A DNA stretch of 64,000 bases from the NCBI GenBank assembly GCA_020747065.1, contig JAGMVK010000020.1, forward strand, positions 992,001 through 1,056,000. The letters run 5' to 3'. Within the stretch, counting starts at the first letter, position 1, and each line of letters starts with the position of its first letter. This DNA comes from Cadophora sp. MPI-SDFR-AT-0126. Lineage: Eukaryota > Ascomycota > Leotiomycetes > Helotiales > Ploettnerulaceae. Below are positions 42,770 through 54,953 of the stretch, piece after piece. The notes below the pieces were generated by a model that made no database searches, was not told where the DNA came from, and saw only the letters and a program-made list of their open reading frames with translations. Position numbers and translations under genes: made by a program.

Positions 42770-43717
42770 GTTTGAGTCGAGACTGGACGCGTGCCAATAA
42801 TAGAGAAGGCGTCAAAGAGTTAAAAGGAAGCTGTGAAGGTGGGACGAGATAATGATCTGATGATCACCCTGGGGAAAACGACGAAGGTTATATATATCCC
42901 TCTGTGGGGAAAGAGCTCCAGTGCTCTCTCGGCCCCAGAAACCCCGCTATCTGGGTATGATCAACCGAACACGCCAACTGATCAATCTTCCATATCCGGA
43001 ATTCCCTCTGAATGTTACACTCCCAACAAAAGATGTGCTAATAACCTCTGTTCATAGTCAAATGATTGGTTGACGTGAAGGTGTGTACCGAGTGTAAGCA
43101 AGGGCAAGCGTTGGCTTGGCTGCATATGGATGGATGTTCGCTAAGCACTCCAGGGGCAGGAACCGAGCAGCCCGGCAGCCCGAAAGCCCTCGGCTTCGTC
43201 CCAATTGGGAAGTCATGTGCCGTACCCATCGACGACATCTCCACCACTTTCAATCAATTTTCTTTACCACGGCTAGGTATTACATTTCTTCATTCGATGA
43301 GATGCGGTACTCGGTTTCCCCAGTCACGACAATGGCGGCGCAACATATGTCCGACCTTCCACTTATGGAAATCAGCAAGCTAGCTGACCAAGCCATGACT
43401 CGTTTGAATGACGAATGTTGCGACAAAGATATCGCGGGGTATCCCCGCAGTACTTTATGCGTAAAATGCAACATGGATGAAGATGATCGCCTCGCGAGCT
43501 TATTGTGACGATGGATGAGTTGAACGAGCCGATCCCCTCAAGGATGGCATTGCCGGAACTGGTTGAAGATATAAGCTTAATCTGGCTCTGGTGTTGCTCT
43601 TGATAAGGTGAGCTCCTCATCTCAGTGGCCTTCACCTTCTTGTCTACTCAACAACCCTCGATTTTTCACATCTAAAGTCCTATCAGGGTCTCACAGATCG
43701 GAACTAAGGAAATCGAT
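42770..43717. other. Divergent intergenic region
   Basis: It lies between the 5' ends of the MFS gene and the carboxylesterase gene, so it should contain both promoters. Short ORFs on both strands lack any domain. Confidence 0.45.
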
Positions 43718-45681
43718 ATGACAATGCTTCCCAATTGGCGGCAGCTCTTGACTGTCGTAGCAGTTGTCATCGTCGCTGTACTTGGGAATCACCCATCTTC
43801 ATCACCAGACAAGCTTCAAATCGATCTGGGATACGAGATTCATCAAGGACATTTCAATGTAAGCCCACATCTCATATATACACGCACATCAACTAATTCA
43901 TAAAAGGCAACCGGCCAATTCTACAACTTCTCCAACATCAGGTACGCGGCACCGCCTGTGGGAAAATTGCGATTCGCACCTCCAGTCTCTCCATCAACAC
44001 GTCACAAAGTCTTCAACAACGGGTTAAACTTTGCGATCTGTCCTAATGCTGGTCCCGCATGGAGTTCCGTGGCCAACAAATGGCTGACTGAGGGCATTGG
44101 TTCCATCAATATCACGGCTGGGTACACGATCCCGAATATCACCACGGCGCCACCTGCCCTGGCTGGAACTAATGAAGACTGTCTCTTTCTGGATGTCTTA
44201 GTGCCCAAAGAAGTGTTCGATGATGATATGAGAGAGAAAGGTGCTCCCGTGTAAGAGTTCTCCCAATCAATTTGAGCACGATCCTGACTTAGTATCAAGC
44301 GTCGTCTGGATCCATGGTGGAGGATACACTCTGGGATGGAAGACACGATACGGAAGTGGTGTGGGATTGATCAACGCAAGTCGTCGCAACAACAAAGAAG
44401 GCATAATCTACGTAGCCATCAACTACCGCCTCGGCCTCTTCGTAAGATTACATCCTTCCATCCTCCTCCCCTCTCCCCTCTCCCCTCATTCGCTAACTAC
44501 AACCACAGGGTTTCCTCTCCGGCAAGACCTTCACAGACCAGCACGGGACGCCCAACGTCGGCCTGTTAGACCAAAGATTCGCACTCCAATGGGTCCAGAA
44601 ACACATATCGAAATTCGGCGGCGATCCGCATCACGTGATAGTCATGGGCGAATCTGCTGGAGGCGGAAGTATCATCCATCAGATCACCGCTTATGGCGGT
44701 CAAGGCAAGAAAGGCAAAGCTCCCTTCCAGCAAGCTATCATCCAGAGTGGAGCTTTCCTCCCTGTGCCAGGGATGGCGAGACAGGAGGCTATATATGCGA
44801 AGTTCTTGAAAGTAGCGGGAGTACAGACTTTGGATCAGGCGAGGGACTTGTCTACCGAGAAGTTGCAATTTGTCAATGCGAAGCTGGTGGGGGAGAGTCC
44901 CTATGGCGATTTCACATTCAGTGAGTTGACTTCTCGTACGGTCCATAACATTTCCATTTTCCACATCCTTCGTACTCACAAACCCCATCCCCCAGACCCC
45001 GCGGTAGACGGCACCTTCTCCCCCTCCCTCCCCGGCAAACTCCTCCTCACCAACCAATACGACCAATCCCTCCGCCTCCTAATCGGCCACAACGCCGACG
45101 AAGGCCTCTACTTCACCTCCCCCTTCATCCTCACTCCCTCCACCTTCACCCAAAACATCATCTCCGTCTCCTTCCCCAACGCCGACGCAAACAACGTAAC
45201 CTCCTACATCCTCAACACCCTCTACCCAGATGTCCTGGATGGGACGTACGGGTATACGAATGAGATTGCGAGGGGTGCGTTGATTGTTTCCGAGGCGATA
45301 TTCGAGTGTAATGCGCTGTACCTTTCGAGGGCTTTTGGTTTGGATAATCGCTACAGCAACGGCAAGCCAAACACCTATTCTTACCTCTTCAGCGTCCCGC
45401 CCGCCCTCCACGGCGACGACATCTACTACACATTCTACGAGGGTCCCACACCCTCCGTCAAGAACGACACGCTCGCACTGATCATGCAAGGCTACTTCAC
45501 GAATTTCGTTCGAGAAGGAGATCCGAATGGGGATGGGCTTCCGGAGTTTGAAAGTTATGGAGAGAGGACGGCGGCGGGGGAGGGGGTGGTGATGGATTTG
45601 GGGTTGGAGAGTGCGAGGATGAGGACGGATGATTTGCCGTTGGATAGGTGTGGGTGGTGGCAGCAGGCATTGTATGCTTGA
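43718..45681 (+). CDS. Secreted type-B carboxylesterase/lipase
   Basis: An alpha/beta-hydrolase that cleaves carboxylic esters, probably outside the cell. Five exons: 43718-43858, 43907-44250, 44300-44441, 44509-44920, 44996-45681, giving 574 residues with all splices in phase. A signal peptide is clear (QLLTVVAVVIVAVLG). Motifs: NIRYAAPPVGKLRF, EDCLFLDV (signature 2), the oxyanion-hole loop VVVWIHGGGYTLGW, the nucleophile elbow GESAGGGS, the acidic residue in GHNADEGLYF, and the catalytic His in PPALHGDDIYYTF. Length and order are normal for the family. Several NxT/S glycosylation sites are present. The natural substrate is unknown. Confidence 0.92.
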
Positions 45682-45809
45682 GCTGCGGTATGTTTGCCTC
45701 GGGTATATATTTCAATCTTAGGCTCCAGGAATTGAGATTGACAGTACTGAACGGAACTTGTCGGGGCTAATTCCATCAGTATGACATATTGATCCCTCAT
45801 TCTCTTATC

Positions 45810-48222
45810 CTACATCTCCCTACTACTCCCATTCAACTCCAGCGCCTCATCCACCACCCTCGCCACACACGCCAAAAGCCTCGCTTCCGCACCCCTACTG
45901 TCCTCATCCCTCTCATTCCCTTCAAACCCCTCATACACAAACCTCAACCTCATTTCACCTGCCCCTTTCATCTTCCCCCCTTCATTCTCCTTCTCCCCAA
46001 CTTTTCTCCCCTCAACCTCATCCTCGCCCTCTTCTGTAATCTTCTCTAAGAAATCCCTCGTCGCAGCCCTAACAGTACGTAATAACATCAGCGCACCAGA
46101 TGTCCGCCGCACGAGCTGTGCGAGGAAGGGCATGAGGACTTGGTCCGGGGTGGAGTTTTGCCGGATGAGTTGGTGGACGTGGTAGACTGCTACGGGGAGG
46201 GTTACCCATGATACGCTGCAAAAAGTTAGTAAACTATCTAAGGACAGTCCGACGGAGAAATGGCAGTGTGAGGAGAGGGGTAATGGAACAGGTGACGAAC
46301 AGCCATGTCGGAATCGCATCGCATTTCTTGCTTCCCATTACGTCGCGACATGTGACGGCTACTTTTCTCGCGCCGTCTTTCATGCGCTGTAAGGGGTCGA
46401 TGGAAGCTTTTTGTAGAGTGGGATGTGTTGGTGGGAGGTGGAGGTAGGGTTGATAGAGGCCGGCGCGGAGAGAGCTGTGATTGTCAGCAAAGTCTTGTAT
46501 ATTAGTTGCAACTTCAAATATCTATATTTCGAGTAGGATCGAAAGAAGAAGTAACTGGTAACTTACTGCACCATAATCCTCAATGTCGAAACCGCAACCG
46601 GAACGCCTCCGTCTACACCACCCCCAACCTCCCTACTCAACCCCAACCTCTCCTCCACAACCCCCTCAAAACCCTCCAACCACCCTCTCAACTCCCTCTC
46701 AAACCCATCCATCTCCTTCAACCCCTTCTCAACCCTCGCCTCATCCTGGTCTGCCCCACTATTCCCATCCCAGTCCCGCTCAAACCTCATCCTCCCCTTC
46801 ACCACCGCAATTCGCGCCATAATCTTACTTAGCTTGCAGAACCAAATGAAGGAGAGCATGGAAAGCTGTTTGGATTCGATGTCGAGGTATGAGGGGTACT
46901 GCGCTTCGAGACCGAAGTCTGAGCAGGTGATTAAGTGGTCGTATGTGAGGGAGGGAGCTTTGTGGAGACGGTGAGGACGACGCATGCCGAGGGCAAGTAC
47001 GCGGTCGCGGATGAGACAGCACCACCAGAGAAGCCTGTTACGATTATTCCGGTCTTCTGTATTGTTAGGATCGTCCGATCTGCTTTCCCAAAGCCGCTCG
47101 GAGGTAGCGTGCTTGAATGCCATGTCGAGCCAGTAACTGTTGTTCTGGATGCCAATCCAGCCTGGACTCCAGAGACTGAGAATGAGACAGATTTGAGTGA
47201 GGACTACTTGGTCGGTTGTGAGTTGGGACCAGTATCTAGCCTTTGAGTGTGATTAGCAAAATAGTGCGAACCAGAAAGAGGGACGGAGATGCGATGAGGA
47301 ATGGTCGGCTTACCTTCAATTGATCAACTTGTGCTTCTTGACCTTCGAGCACGGACCGGTATGGCGTGAGACGGACTTGAGCTTCACTGAGATGCTATTT
47401 CGATTTCAAATCAGACAACTCTCCGATTCAGAGCAAGAATTGGTATTTCCCGCTTTTAGTTGTCAAAAAGAAGCGAAACTAAGGACCACTCACAGCAAAA
47501 CCCGCGCACAACACTCCCTGATACACCGCGAATTCGCCAGCATCCATACACTCCTCTCGTCCTCTGTACTTTCTGTGCGCCTCGGTGATCTTGTACTCAT
47601 CCACAATTGGAAACATAGGATGCACGTGCTGGAAGTAGAGAGTCACGAGTTCAGTCTGCACTTTCCGAATGGGCAGTAGTGTAGCTTGCACGATGTAGGC
47701 GTAGAAATTGGGGACGGTCGAGAGAGGTTCAGTAGACATTAAGGCGGAAGGTTGGAATATTGGACGAGGGTGTTGATGGCGTGGGATGGAAGTGGAGAGC
47801 GCGGTACTCATGTTTATATCTGTTCGGAAGTGGGTCAGTAAGAAGTTGGAGTTAAATATTGAGCGGAATGGTACAATACCAGGATGTAAAAGAAGGGCTA
47901 TGTTGTCTTCTTCGTCAATCTCACTCTCATCTTCATCATCTCTCTCTTCGTCTTCTTCCCTCCGAAATGATTCGCTTCTCTCCATCCTCCGCCTCTTGAA
48001 CCTGTTCCGCTCTCCACTCCCCTGGTCATATACATCCTCGTATCCGGATCTAAAGCCGTCCTCAGATATTAAGATGCTATCCCTCCCAGTAAAATTTGAG
48101 TCGAGCACATCCCTATGAACATCGTCTCTCTCCACTCTTCTGTTCCCGCTACCCGGATACGGCGATTCGTACCCCAAGGCAGCATCGACATCAGCGGTGA
48201 AAGCATCGAGGTCAAATTCCAT
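45810..48222 (-). CDS. Fungal-specific transcription factor-domain protein without a visible zinc cluster
   Basis: A multi-exon gene from ATG 48222 (MEFDLDAFTADVDAALG) to a stop at 45810. The N-terminus has a basic patch (NRFKRRRMERSESFRREE) and an acidic run. A 60-nt in-phase intron probably lies at 47820-47879 (GTATTG...ACAG). The Fungal_trans domain is seen in LVTLYFQHVHPMFPIVDEY, ATSERLWESR and LLWWCCLIRDRVLALGMRRP, the last being the hallmark of the middle homology region. The C-terminal exons are acidic and variable. No CX2CX6C zinc cluster occurs in the visible frame, so it may be an unusual member lacking it or its first exon was missed upstream; none was found in 48223-48400. Similar proteins are annotated as cutinase-type regulators. 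Targets are unknown, although it lies tail to tail with the esterase gene. Confidence 0.75.
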
Positions 48223-49682
48223 CTCTGTTCTATTCTTTTCTGGTATCGGCTGCTACATTCTTCGAATTTCGATTCGTCCTTACATGCATGATCCGAATCC
48301 AAAAAAAATTCGTAAACTGGATGGTGGGGACGCTAACAAAGGGAGATGCGGCGCAGCGTGGAATTATCTCATGCGGGGTAAATCCGGGGTTCTTGGCGGG
48401 AGGCTAACAACCCCCACTTTTCAGAGCTGTGAAAGAAAGAAAACATTGCAAGCGAGCTTACATATAAAATCACTGCTCGGACTACGAACGTTGCTAAACA
48501 ACAGACGCCTAATGCAAAAAGATGTTCTGCTGCAGCTGTCAAATGCGAGAGAAAGAAGGCGAACGTGAGAGGCGGAGAGACTTCAAAAGATCAACGAGCG
48601 TTGGGAGGCACACGGCTTGCGAGGACTTTGAAAATGGAGAGTCAGAAACGTCAAGTGGCGAGGAGACGCAAGGCGCGATGAAGCTGCTGGCGAAGCAGTT
48701 GTTGCCCATGGAAGTCTCCGGACCTCGAGATGGTGAGCATCGGGTTCAGACATATGCTGTGTGTGGTCGGAAGGTTCGACGAGGGAGAAGAAGCAAGAGT
48801 GGATGATTTTCTTGCACCTATGTATTGACAATGAATAGACGCAAGTCTTTCCAGAGCCAGATACGAGTGGATCCCTTCGTACGGCTGCTCCCAAAGTGCA
48901 ACATACTCCACTGGAACTCCGATGGGGAGAGCCTTGGCACATGCGACCAAGATTGCAGAAGTCTAACAGACTAGAAGATAGAACGTCACCAGAGTCTCTC
49001 AGAATATCAAAACCCCATTAGACGCGTAGATTGTGAAGAGTGGTTGGCAAGAACAACGGATTAAGTTGAGGTTGCAAAGGAAACAGATAAACCAACCTTC
49101 TCCCCTTCAACTCACGCGTGATTCGCTAGATCCCATCATTTGGCCTCTCCCCTCTCGCGACTTCCGAATTTGTGTTCTAATTTCCCGATTGGGGCCGCTC
49201 AATCAATCTGAACAGCTTCCCCTTCCTGCCTGATCGGAGAGCATCGGCGGCAAGTTGACGCGAAGCGATTTCGCAGCTGCGCTAATGCTTAGCGAGGAAG
49301 GACCACCACCACCACAAATACTCGTCCTCCCGCCGTCTCACGATCTTCTCCTTCTTTCTTCAACACACTCTTGAGGAGTTCAGATATCTCCGTTCCACGA
49401 TCTGCCCAGCGAGGGCCCTTTAAATTTTATCGGAAGGTTAGTTGTCGTCCCATCTTCGCTCATCACGTCGCTGTTGTTGTTGTTCTTGTTGTTGCTGTCA
49501 ATCCTTGGTTTTGTCGTTGTTGACGCTGGGCCCGGTCGGACTCCTTCACTGCAATCTGTCACCATCACCTTTGTCCAAGCTTGAGACGCCTATCAATGAT
49601 TGGTCCCTCTCGTCTGATCTCAGGCTGACTGTTCTCATTGCTTGTAGCCTTTGTTGTTGACTCAACAGCAGCAACCTTCAAG
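48223..49682. other. Divergent intergenic region (1.5 kb)
   Basis: It separates the transcription-factor gene (minus) from the zinc-knuckle gene (plus). It is CT-rich near 49300-49560 with a GTTGTTGTT-type microsatellite at about 49470-49500, probably the 5' leader of the zinc-knuckle gene. No gene was recognised. Confidence 0.45.
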
Positions 49683-51005
49683 ATGCCCCCAGCCAACAAC
49701 GGAGATGACAATGGAGTCTCTCCCGAGCTTCTCGAAAAGATGGAGCGATTGTCGAAGCTTCTCTTTCCACGGTGGCTGGAAGTTAGCGCGTTGACCTGGA
49801 AAATTGCAGACATACAAGATGAGCGAGTTGAGCTTCTGAAGACAGAGGTATGTTCGTGGACAATCCTTCTCAGACTCTTGCTAATACCATCAGCACCTCT
49901 CCACCAAGACTTCAGACGCAATGGCGGATGCAATGATGCGAACAAGCGAACTTCTCGACGAGCTCAACTACTTTAGAATGCAAGTTCGCCTACGTATTGA
50001 CAGCTTGAGGAGCGCGACTTTGGATGCTGAGGAGACCATCAAAGATATGGAGAGGGCCAAGGTCGCGGCTAAGGTCCATATTGTCCAGCAAGGAGGCATG
50101 GTTCCACCAGACGATCAGTTTGGAGATTGGGAGTATGATTCCGATGATGGCGAAGGAAAAGCAATCTCTCAGATCGAGAGCATCGATGCTGGTATGTTGG
50201 GTTCTGTTCCATTCACTGCGTTGAGCTGACAGATATTGCAGTCATCCAAGAACAATATGCCAAGATTGTAGAGATTCATGACGAGATCAATCTGGAAGCT
50301 TGCATGGACAATATGCTCAGAATGGATATGAACGAGCTCTCCACTGAAGTGAAGATGGTGAGCGTTGAGCTTCAAGACTGGACTCAGGGCGATACAACCA
50401 GATGTCTCTACACCAATACGCCTATGCCAGAAGCATGGAAGCTGAGGAGTGAATACTTCGTCAAGAAGTTTTGGAAGACTGTGGCGGAAGAAGAAAGAGA
50501 GGCGCAGCAAGTTAAGCAAGCAATCGCTAGGGTCGAGGAGAAGGAGTCAGCCGCAATTATCGCATCCAAGGTCCATGGCACCTATGTTCCACGTTGCTTC
50601 ACATGCCAAGAGCTTGGCCATGTCGACAGAGATTGTAAGAAAGTTGACATAGAGGAGGAGACGGGTCTCAAGTACTTACACCTCGATCATCGTTCACCAA
50701 GCAACGTCAAGCCATGGGAGAAGACAACCAAGTTCTGTACCACCTGCAACAAATCTGGCCACCCCGAAGAGTACTGTCGCATTACGTACCCGGAGGAAGA
50801 AGAAGAGGACCGTTGTGATCATTGTGGTAAAGACGGACATCGGGTTGACGGCTGCTTTGGGTTGCATCCCGAACTCCTTCGAAGTTATCGCCGAAGCCGA
50901 AAGCCTCAAACGTGCGACATTTGCCACAAGGCCGGTCACATCAAGAAGTATTGCCCTGATATCTTGCCAACTAAGTACGGCCTTCGACCAGCAGGAAAGG
51001 TTTGA
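49683..51005 (+). CDS. Protein with four CCHC zinc knuckles
   Basis: Three exons: 49683-49847, 49894-50191, 50242-51005, all GT-AG and in phase, giving 408 residues. The N-terminal 240 residues are helical and acidic (MERLSKLLFPRWLEV, AMADAMMRTSELLDEL, EETIKDMERAKVAA) and may oligomerise or bind partners. Then come four knuckles with exact CX2CX4HX4C spacing: CFTCQELGHVDRDC, CTTCNKSGHPEEYC, CDHCGKDGHRVDGC and CDICHKAGHIKKYC. Such modules bind single-stranded RNA or DNA. There is no retroviral Gag context, protease or reverse transcriptase nearby, and the gene has introns, so a host RNA-binding role is more likely than a transposon origin. It belongs to the conserved part of the window. Confidence 0.85.
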
Positions 51006-51980
51006 TGGACAAGTGACATGAGAGTTGAACTGAATGGCTTGGAAGTGGTTCAGACTGGGGCACGCGCGCTACACTGACGGAGATTTGTACTTTACCTTTT
51101 TCAACTTCCATGAGCTCTGTGATAGAAAGGAGGCAGGATTGCTCGAGCGAGCGCTGTTTCATCAGACAAGATGAAGTACCTTAAGTACAATCAATGACTA
51201 TTGAATCAGCTTCATGTACTGTGATATGCTCTTCTCCGGTAGATCAGAGACTGGCCCTTCCTCTTGAGCTTTGTAGAATCCTGTAACGACATTCGGAAGT
51301 ACTGTCTCAGGTACGTGACTCTCAAACTGCCTTCGCATCTCCATAAATTCAAGGAACCTCATATCAGCCTCACCCCGCCCAGTCAAAGGAACAACGATCG
51401 AGCCGCTGTGTTGTGCTGTGCTGTATACTTAACACTTGCTTTGCCTCTTCCTTCTACCCAAAGCAGACAGTGCACCATATATGTAAAAAGGCGTTTGAGG
51501 AACATTTCGATTGTTGATTATGCATCTCTGCTGGATGCTGTGAAGGCATGATAAATTCATGTCTGATTCCAGCGCTCTACTTCTGCTTCTCTGCTTGCAG
51601 ATGTGTCTCAAGCCAATATGGCAACACAGCGCAATGGAGCAGTATTCCCTTCTTGTTTTTATCGAGACGGACCTGACCCTGCTGTTCCATTGATCCTCGT
51701 CTGCTGCTGTGGTCCTTCATGCTTCTTCTGCTTCTCAAGGATAGTCTTCTTACAATGGGTATGTAGCTTTTGCTTAGTCCATCATCCCCAGATATCTCCC
51801 GTCCTGGGCCACTTGGTATCTCTTTCTCCGACAGCCGGCGTGTTCTGCGCTCTACTATCTTCAGTCGTCCTGGACGCGCTTCTTCCCTATCCATAGCCAG
51901 CGAAGCCAGTGACTCTCCCACACATCCCAACAGATATATCCCACACTTATTCCATCAAACCTTCCCTCTCCCTCCCCATC
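51006..51980. other. Intergenic, one weak minus-strand ORF
   Basis: A minus-strand frame (ATG 51894 to 51577) encodes a very basic 105-residue sequence with runs such as RLKIVERRTRRLSEKE. It could be a small gene or one exon of one, but shows no splice partner or domain. Nothing else was recognised. Confidence 0.35.
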
Positions 51981-52627
51981 TCACCTCAACCTAATCCCAA
52001 CCTCCAAACAACTAACCCTCCTCACCCTACTCTCCTCCACCATCCCCTCTCCCTCTCCCTCCCCCCTCACAACAACATCATCCACCGCCCCCACACTCCC
52101 CGTCCTAACCACAACCCTCACCTCCTCCCTCCTCCCCTGCCACCAAGCCGCCACCCTCACCACCTTCTCAATCGCCTTCCCCGTCCCCTTCACCACCACC
52201 TCCTCATCCCTCTTGCCCTCCCCCCCACCACCCACACCCCTCTCAATCCCCTTTAGGAGCTTCCCATCTCCGCCTTCCAAGCTCAGTTTCCCGGCTGACC
52301 GCGACTCGATCGCGTCGAGGTAGGTGCGCACGCGTTTGATGATGCTGATGAAGGGCGAGGAGGCGGACACGTAGATGATTTTGGGCGTGGAGGCGGATGT
52401 GAGGGGTGAGGAGATGGGGGCGTGGAGGAGGGGGCGTTTGGAGATTTTTTGGTCTGTGGGTTGGTATGTTGTTAGTATGGTCATGTGGTGGGGGGCTTTG
52501 GTAGAGTTTAGAAGAGTTAGAGGGTTGGAGATGTACTTTTTGTGAGGAGGGGTAGTTTTGTATGAGGTTTCTTGGTAGAGGTGCTTGATGTTGGAGCTGT
52601 GGATGGTGGTGGAGGTTCTTTGGCCAT
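51981..52627 (-). CDS. POP7: RNase P/MRP subunit Pop7 (Rpp20-like, Alba fold)
   Basis: Two exons, 52537-52627 and 51981-52453, joined across an 83-nt intron (GTACAT...ACAG), giving 187 residues. After a Pro/Ser/Thr-rich N-terminus and a basic stretch (SKRPLLHAPI) the sequence reads KIIYVSASSPFISIIKRVRTYLDAIESRSAGK, the start of the Pop7/Rpp20 Alba-type domain, followed by a glycine-rich loop and an AIEKVVRVAAWWQGRREEVRVVVRTGSVGAVDD stretch that matches the later helix and strand. The parts quoted are markers, not the full protein. The protein binds the P3 arm of RNase P and RNase MRP RNA with Pop6. It shares a 226-bp divergent promoter with the Rav2-like gene. Confidence 0.78.
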
Positions 52628-52853
52628 TTTGGCTTGTTTTTTTGTGTGAGGGTAGAAGTAGATGTATTTGTGAGATTGGAGAATGAATCGTGCGTTCGAA
52701 CTGGTGAAGTGCTCTTCAATTGTGCAGTTTGAAGCTTCGAGACTTTTTGGGACATTCCCAGCGGTGAGAGGCGGCAGAATTCAAGCTATCATGAGCTTCA
52801 TCCCACCACAGTTTGACTTTACACTTCACTCCAATTCAATCCAAGCCAACACG
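52628..52853. promoter_or_regulatory. Shared divergent promoter of POP7 and RAV2
   Basis: Only 226 bp separate the two start codons on opposite strands. No TATA box is obvious. Co-regulation is inferred from the arrangement only. Confidence 0.5.
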
Positions 52854-54037
52854 ATGTCAACAGCAGTGTGGCCCTCTCTTCCACCGGAAGACTTAAAAAG
52901 AGAAGAAGATGCCTCGATTGTGCGCTCTCCCCAGCCTTCCTTTCCAAGCTCCTGAAGCTTAACTGACAATTGTCATACAACCAGGCCCGCGAACTCTCCT
53001 GGCTCCTCGACTCCCTCCAAGAAACCCTAGTCTCTCTCAAGTCTGGTCTAGAAGATTGTTATGCGTTGCTTGCGCCAATTGAGCCCGGTTCTACACTTGT
53101 TATGAGTAGTCCCAGAAGTGAGAATGTGAAGGGGCACGTTACGAGGGTTGGGGATGCTGTTGTGAGGGGGGTACGCGACCATTTACTTCCTATGCTCTCA
53201 TTGTACGGAGGAGATTGACGATGCTTCAATTGCTTTTGATATCAATCACAACTTTGGCAATAGTAGACATATAGCTAATACTGTCACGAGCAGACCCTCC
53301 ACCTCCGCCTCAAAACTCTCCCACACATCGACCTCACACTCCAACCCACCAACCCCCTTCCCCTCCCAACACTCTCGCATCTCCGCACCCTCCTCAATCA
53401 ATCCCTCGATTGCATAGACATCACACGCTGGACCGGCGACCGCCACTCCGCCCCCTTCATATCCTCCCAACTTCTCCTCCTACACTCCATAATCCGCGAA
53501 GCCTTAGCAATAACACGACCTACCGTTCCCGAAGCCCCGGATCCAGAACATGGGACCGTGATTCCCACCAGCACTCCTCCACATAGCCAAAGTAATACCG
53601 GCGTCAACACACCCATTGGAACATCCTCAGCAACCGGTATCTCCAATACTCTAGACTGGGCACACAACCCCACCTCTCCCCAGCACTTCACGCCGCCCCT
53701 CCCCCCTTCTCTCAGCTTAACGCTCACGCCTTCCTCCACATCCCTCCTCCTCACTCTCCGCGTCCTCGAACCCGCCATCAATGCCTCGCACCTCGGCTCT
53801 CGCTTCGCACACGCGATCGGCGCGCAGAGACGCCTTGAACACGATGAGATGGATGGGTTGTACATGTTTAAGGGGGAGGAGGTCAGGGTGAAGGAGAAGG
53901 TTGTGGTGGAGAGTAGTGCGGATCCGAGTTTGCTTAGTCTGGGGGCGAAGTTGGGAGCGCTTGAGAGAGGGGTGGGAGGGATGAGGGCGGCGTTGAGGGC
54001 CGTTATGGGAGATGGGGAAGTGGAGGGGGAGGAGTAG
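52854..54037 (+). CDS. RAV2: Rogdi/RAVE subunit 2 (Rav2-like)
   Basis: Three exons: 52854-52919, 52985-53170, 53294-54037, all in phase, giving 331 residues. The first donor is GTGCGC and the second intron is 123 nt. Family markers: ARELSWLLDSLQETLVSLK, CYALLAPIEPGSTLVMSSPRSE, VKGHVTRVGDAVVRG followed by TLHLRLKTLP, and a middle helix with LLLHSIIREAL. These correspond to the Rogdi leucine-zipper family, whose yeast member Rav2 works in the RAVE complex that assembles the V1 and Vo sectors of the vacuolar ATPase. The C-terminal part is Ser/Thr/Pro-rich then helical, ending in an acidic tail. An upstream ATG at 52793 exists but is not needed. Confidence 0.85.
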
Positions 54038-54953
54038 GGGTTTATGAAGTGGGAAAGGGGCGAAGGCGTTTGGAGTCGGGATTGGTGTTTACCTCTTGGC
54101 GAAACTCACGAGGTCGAGGTTGAGAGTGAAGCTGAGAAGTTACCAGATATGCTCTGCCTGTTTGTTTCGTTGTTGAAGAGCGAGTGGGCATCGTGACCAG
54201 TCTTCTGCGTAAGAGTCGGACGTGGTAATCCCGTCTATTAATCAGGCGTCTCATTCCCCAGATACCCAGTTTCCAAATCAATTCAATTTTACGTCCGGCT
54301 CTTAAGTGAGCCGCTTAATATCAAGCACACTTTGATAGGTCCTATTTTCCAGATCTTGCGATACGGCTTCGAAAGTTCGAAAATCAGTCAAACTATGATC
54401 AAGTACATGTCCAAGCACAAAAATGACGAAGCTTACTTGTCGCTTGTCAAGGCAATTATTGACTTGAGTAAGCGAGCCCAAGCGTCTAACGACTATCCCT
54501 GCGTGGCGAGACCCTATAACGAAAGAAAACGTAAGTACTTGGAGTTTAAGCTAAAACTGCTTTCATTTCAGTTGCAGTATAAACTTCTCTCCAATATTCT
54601 TGCGTTGTCAATGCCGAATTTTATTCCAATGCCGAATGTTATTCTCTCCTCGTCGCTAAGTTACCCCGGGATTGATGAAATGGAGAGAACTGAGTCCCAA
54701 GCAAAGACGGGAGCCAAAATAAAGATGATCACAGAAGTATCAATTGCTATTTGGACACGAACTCATACTAGCTTTGATTTCCGTTGTATATCTTTCCACC
54801 AACCTGTCTGCTTCTGCCAGTCTTGATTCAGGGAGATCGTACCTTCTAGAAAATATCTACTAAATACACTTCTTGGTATCCGTCACCAATCCAGTGGCCG
54901 GCCTGTTCGCCCTTCGTCTCCGGCGTCACGCCTCCGATATTATGAATCGTCTC
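54038..54953. other. Intergenic with one weak orphan ORF
   Basis: An AT-rich plus-strand frame (54332-54826) is open for 164 codons with a helical start (FQILRYGFESSKISQTMIKY). A neat GTAAGT...TTTCAG intron of 41 nt could be cut from it. I see no domain and regard it as doubtful. Confidence 0.35.

Noticed and set aside
45789..46832. Pro/His/Leu-rich plus-strand ORFs
   Set aside because: They are antisense shadows of acidic, GC-biased exons of the minus-strand transcription factor.
49683..51005. Retrotransposon Gag gene
   Set aside because: There are three exons, no adjacent pol genes and no long terminal repeats.
52243..52755. Minus-strand 170-codon ORF covering the Pop7 gene
   Set aside because: It is His/Pro-rich and out of frame with the recognisable Pop7 domain; the spliced model explains the region better.
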